Origin: Claveliimonas ammoniilytica
Lineage (GTDB): Bacteria; Bacillota; Clostridia; Lachnospirales; Lachnospiraceae
Reading direction: 5' to 3'
Assembly (NCBI RefSeq): GCF_025567415.1
Contig: NZ_JAOQJV010000002.1
Location: forward strand, 62,001 to 126,000
DNA: 64,000 nucleotides
Shown here: piece after piece, positions 60,665 to 64,000 of the stretch
Layout of the letters: every line of letters starts with the position of its first letter
Numbering within the stretch: the stretch's first letter is position 1
Made by a program: the position numbers and the translations under genes
The notes under the pieces: generated by a model
What the model saw: only the letters and a program-made list of their open reading frames with translations
Databases searched by the model: none
Told to the model about the DNA's origin: nothing

Positions 60665-62061
60665 TTGAAGTCTCAAACACACTGACGGTCGAGAACCCTA
60701 CCCCGGAAATGGTGCTGTGGTGCAAGAGAAATCTAACCATACCAAACCCGGAATATGCGAAAAAATCTCGCATGAACTTATGGCTCGGCAACACGCCGAA
60801 AGTCCTGTCACTCTATGAGACCCGAGGAACAACGCTGGTGCTTCCGTTTGGAACACTCCGGCTACTACCGAAGGACATATCCGATAAGGCATTGTTCTTG
60901 AGCGAATTTGTTGCCCCTGTGGAGGTAAATTATAACGCCGATGTTCCACTCTATGACTACCAAGAAATCGCCGTACAAGCGATGGTAGCCGCCAAGTATG
61001 GGATATTACAGAGTGCCGCCGGAAGCGGTAAAACGCAGATGGGTATTGCCCTCGCCGCAAGGCTGGGACGGCGTACATTATGGCTCTGCCACACACTTGA
61101 CCTTATTAAACAGAGTAAGGAACGAGCCAAGCTCTATATGAGCGAAGACCTCATGGGTACTATCACGGAAGGAAAAGTCAATCTCGGTAAGGGAATCACC
61201 TTCGCCACGATTCAGACCATGTGCAAGCTCGACCTCGCACAGTACCGGGACTACTGGGATTGCGTAATCACAGACGAGGTACACAGGGTCAGCGGCAGTC
61301 CTACCGCCGTGACACAGTATCAAAAAGTGCTGAACAGTTTATCGGCACGACACAAATACGGTCTGTCAGCAACGGTACACAGGTCAGATGGAATGATTAA
61401 AGCTACCTACGCCCTTGTTGGTGAGGTTGCCTATAAAGTCCCGGACGAAGCTGTGGCTGACAAGATTATGAAGGTAGGTATCTACCCTGTTGGTACAGGG
61501 GTGCAGATAAGCCGGGAAGCCCTTAACACGGACGGAACGTTGAACTACACCAAGCTCATTACATATCTTACCGAAAACGCCGCCCGGAATCAGCTTATTG
61601 CAGATTCCATTGAGCAGAGACCTTCTCTGATTCTGTCGGACAGGCTGAATCACCTTGAAACATTGATAAGTCTTCTCCCGGTTGATATGCAGAAGGACGC
61701 TGTGATGATAAGCGGCAAAATGACAACTAAAAAGGGCAAGGCTGAACGAGAACTGGCTCTTGAGGACATGAGGAGCGGCAAGAAGAAATACCTCTTTGCT
61801 ACATATTCACTGGCGAAGGAAGGGCTGGACGTACCACGGTTGGAGCGTCTGTACCTCACCACCCCACAGAAGGACTACGCTGTGGTGACACAGAGTATCG
61901 GGCGTATCGCTCGTACCTTCGATGGAAAGTCAGACCCTATCGCCTACGATTTCGTGGACGATATAGCTTACCTCGTGAAGTCCTATAAGAAGCGATGTAC
62001 GACCTATCGAAAGAACGGCTGTTACTTCGTAAAGGAAGGAGGGACAAGCCCATGCGATTGA
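60658..62061 (+). CDS. SF2 DEAD/DEAH-box helicase
   Basis: 467 residues from ATG 60658 (overlapping the nuclease by 7 bases). Walker A SAAGSGKTQMG, motif II TDEVHRVSG (DEVH), motif III LSATVHRSDG, and motif VI QSIGRIARTF. SSL2/UvsW-like phage helicases have this layout. An N-terminal region of about 110 residues precedes the motor, as in UvsW-type proteins. Confidence 0.9.
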   Translation: MLIEVSNTLTVENPTPEMVLWCKRNLTIPNPEYAKKSRMNLWLGNTPKVLSLYETRGTTLVLPFGTLRLLPKDISDKALFLSEFVAPVEVNYNADVPLYDYQEIAVQAMVAAKYGILQSAAGSGKTQMGIALAARLGRRTLWLCHTLDLIKQSKERAKLYMSEDLMGTITEGKVNLGKGITFATIQTMCKLDLAQYRDYWDCVITDEVHRVSGSPTAVTQYQKVLNSLSARHKYGLSATVHRSDGMIKATYALVGEVAYKVPDEAVADKIMKVGIYPVGTGVQISREALNTDGTLNYTKLITYLTENAARNQLIADSIEQRPSLILSDRLNHLETLISLLPVDMQKDAVMISGKMTTKKGKAERELALEDMRSGKKKYLFATYSLAKEGLDVPRLERLYLTTPQKDYAVVTQSIGRIARTFDGKSDPIAYDFVDDIAYLVKSYKKRCTTYRKNGCYFVKEGGTSPCD

Positions 62062-64000
62062 TTTCTTATGACTGTGAGGTCTTCGCCTATGACTGGCTCG
62101 TAACCCTCAAGGATAAGGAAACAGGCGTTTACACCTGTATTTGGAACGACAACGAAGCTCTGAAAATGGCATTGTCCGATGATTGTATCTATGTCGGTTT
62201 CAACTCGAAACACTACGACCAGTACATCATCAAAGCGATTGCCGCCGGGTTTGCCCCGGAGGAAATTAAAAAGGTCAACGATTTCATTATTGCCGGAGGG
62301 CAAGGCTGGCAGTGTCCGCTTCTCGATGGTATCTACTTCCGTTTCAGTAATGTGGATATTCGAGACGATACGCAACAGGGGTTATCCCTTAAAGCCATTG
62401 AAGGACACCTCGGTATGTCGGTTAAAGAATCCAGCGTACCGTTTGACATTGACCGTCCTCTGACCCCGGAGGAAAAAGCCGAGACGGAGTTCTACTGTAA
62501 ACATGACGTTGATACCGCCGAGAGACTGATTGACATTCGTAAAGACTACTTGAAGAACAAAATCAACCTCGGTCGGCTGGCTGGTCTTGATGAAGTCAAG
62601 GCAATGGGTATGACGAACGCCAAACTGACTGCGGCAATGCTGAAAGCAACCAAGAAGCCACACGATGATGAACGCAAGTATGTCTACCCGGACAATCTGC
62701 GAAAAGAGTACATACCACCCGAGGTTTTCGCTTTCTTCGATAGAATGTATGACCTCTCCATTTCAGACAGTGAGCTTTTCAAAGGCAAGTTCAATCTGAA
62801 CATCGGTGAGTGTCCTGTGACACTCGGGTATGGCGGTATTCATGGTGCAATCCCAAACTTCTTTTGGGAGGAAACCAAGGATAGAGGAATTTGGAATGAG
62901 GACGTAGGAAGCTACTACCCACACCTCTGTACCATCAATGGGTACACAAGCAGAAACATTCCGTCTCCGCAGATTTACGAGGACATTCTCGACCGCCGTA
63001 TGAAAGCGAAAGCCGCTGGCGATAAGCACACGGCGAACGCTCTGAAACTGGTTTGCAACACCACCTACGGTTGCTTGCTGAATCAGTACAACGACCTCTA
63101 CGACCCTCTCATGGGTAGGTCGGTCTGCATTTCCGGGCAGTTATATCTACTGGAACTTGCAGAGCATTGTTACCAAGAGATTGAAGGACTGCGAATTGTC
63201 CAGCTCAACACGGACGGTATCATGGTCGAGTGCGATAAGAAGGACTACGACACACTGACCGCTATCTGTGCTGAATGGCAGTCTCGTACAGGCTTTGACC
63301 TCGAGGAAGATACCGTTGTCAAGATAGCGCAGAAAGACGTAAACAACTACGTTGAGGTTCAGCCGGGCGGCAAAGCAAAAGCCAAAGGCGGCTATCTCGT
63401 GAAGGGTATCGCTCCGGCTGGTGCTTTCAATATCAATAACTCCTGTGTGATTGTGGCTACCGCCCTCAAGGAGTTCTTTGTAAACGGAGCACCTGTCGAA
63501 GACACCATCAATAGTTGCGATGATATTTTCCAGTTTCAGATTATCGCCAAAGCCGGGGCGAAGTACCGGGAAGCCTATCATGTGGTGGACGGTGAAAAGC
63601 AGTCCGTTCAGAAGGTGAACCGAGTGTACGCCACAGCGGACGAGAGATACGGAAAAATCTTCAAGGTGAAAGCCGAGGACGATTCCGAAGCGAAAATAGA
63701 TTCTCTCCCGGAACACTGTATCATCGACAACGATAACGAGCTGTCCATTGACGAGGTAGACAGAAGCTTCTACATCGCAATGGCGAAAAAGCGAGTTGAC
63801 GATTTCAAGGGTATCAAACCCGAAAAAACTAAAAAGCCAAGGAGGACAAAGAAAATGGCAACTACTACCAAGACCACAAATGTATATCAGAAGCTCCTTA
63901 CTGCAAGGGCAAAGTTCCTTGAAGCGAACGTGGAGAAGACAGGAAAGAATATGCACCTGTCCTTCAAATACTTCGAGCTTGAGGACATTGTACCGACCGC
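62052..64000 (+). CDS. Family B DNA polymerase, frame open to window end
   Basis: The frame opens at ATG 62052 (GGAGGG before it) and has no stop through 64000. Exonuclease motifs: SYDCEV (Asp, Glu), GFNSKHYD, and FYCKHDVDTAE. Polymerase motifs: A, EDVGSYYPHL; B, LKLVCNTTYG; C, NTDGIMVE. About 600 residues are polymerase, ending near the Lys-rich stretch at 63820-63854. From 63855 the same frame encodes a different domain (see next entry). Expected to replicate the element. Confidence 0.85.
   Translation, partial: MRLISYDCEVFAYDWLVTLKDKETGVYTCIWNDNEALKMALSDDCIYVGFNSKHYDQYIIKAIAAGFAPEEIKKVNDFIIAGGQGWQCPLLDGIYFRFSNVDIRDDTQQGLSLKAIEGHLGMSVKESSVPFDIDRPLTPEEKAETEFYCKHDVDTAERLIDIRKDYLKNKINLGRLAGLDEVKAMGMTNAKLTAAMLKATKKPHDDERKYVYPDNLRKEYIPPEVFAFFDRMYDLSISDSELFKGKFNLNIGECPVTLGYGGIHGAIPNFFWEETKDRGIWNEDVGSYYPHLCTINGYTSRNIPSPQIYEDILDRRMKAKAAGDKHTANALKLVCNTTYGCLLNQYNDLYDPLMGRSVCISGQLYLLELAEHCYQEIEGLRIVQLNTDGIMVECDKKDYDTLTAICAEWQSRTGFDLEEDTVVKIAQKDVNNYVEVQPGGKAKAKGGYLVKGIAPAGAFNINNSCVIVATALKEFFVNGAPVEDTINSCDDIFQFQIIAKAGAKYREAYHVVDGEKQSVQKVNRVYATADERYGKIFKVKAEDDSEAKIDSLPEHCIIDNDNELSIDEVDRSFYIAMAKKRVDDFKGIKPEKTKKPRRTKKMATTTKTTNVYQKLLTARAKFLEANVEKTGKNMHLSFKYFELEDIVPT
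63855..64000 (+). CDS. Erf-like single-strand annealing protein, 5' part, in frame with the polymerase
   Basis: ATG at 63855 follows AGGAGG (63840-63845). The 48 visible residues (MATTTKTTNVYQKLL, ARAKFLEANVEKTG, then KYFELEDIVPT) match the opening of Erf-superfamily annealing proteins. No stop codon separates it from the polymerase, so it may be made as a fusion, as a separate protein from the internal site, or both. The gene is cut by the window end. Confidence 0.65.
   Translation, partial: MATTTKTTNVYQKLLTARAKFLEANVEKTGKNMHLSFKYFELEDIVPT

Overview
The window looks like the chromosome of a low-to-moderate GC, spore-forming, anaerobic Firmicute, most likely a Lachnospiraceae gut bacterium (Dorea/Mediterraneibacter/Coprococcus-like). 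This rests on gene order (murB-rapZ-whiA-crh), a type III glutamine synthetase, strong AGGAGG ribosome binding sites, a CwlC-like amidase without signal peptide, and an ABC/lyxK-type sugar locus. No search was run, so the species is not fixed.

Layout. 1-7000: small membrane proteins, YitT, a HAD phosphatase, rpiB, a sporulation-type amidase, uraA and a CNNM/CorC membrane protein. 7100-11200: murB-rapZ-whiA-crh and a lipid kinase. 11250-15550: tRNA-Glu, class II aldolase, glutamine synthetase III and a DUF1700 protein. 15777: a 68-residue protein made of NASNR pentapeptide repeats. 16160-18480: rRNA methyltransferase, rdgB, phosphodiesterase. 18649-19416: seven tRNA genes (Pro, Gly, Arg, His, Gln, Lys, Leu). 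19467-24662: an acidic membrane protein, a MalY-type lyase, a TrpB2 and a lipoate ligase. 25452-34510: a divergent pentose locus, with L-xylulokinase, 3-epimerase, class II aldolase/4-epimerase and a DeoR regulator on the minus strand, and an ABC importer on the plus strand whose lipoprotein carries two fused binding domains. 34625-40969: a SorC-type regulator divergent from a four-gene 2-oxoacid/acetoin dehydrogenase complex, with lipoyl domains on both E2 and E3; the lipoate ligase at 23664 could serve it. 41128-56167: pfkA, a TauE-like permease with LysR, Sir2, CPBP protease, TrkA/TrkH, glmM, eno, secG, rnr, smpB.

56168-64000: after smpB come a 35-residue ORF behind a very strong hairpin, then a 30-residue holin-like toxin gene whose leader can form alternative RNA structures (a type I toxin-antitoxin candidate), then a phage-like integrated element that continues past the window end. 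The element has a large serine recombinase with no canonical start codon, a repressor with three operator-like sites in the switch region, a small Cro-sized protein, a lytic transglycosylase, a PD-(D/E)XK nuclease, a helicase and a family B DNA polymerase. The polymerase frame runs without a stop into an Erf-like annealing protein.

How the genes connect: rpiB, pfkA, fba, eno and the pentose locus feed central sugar metabolism; glmM and murB feed peptidoglycan; rnr and smpB belong to RNA decay and ribosome rescue. Promoters and terminators were read by eye and are candidates only.
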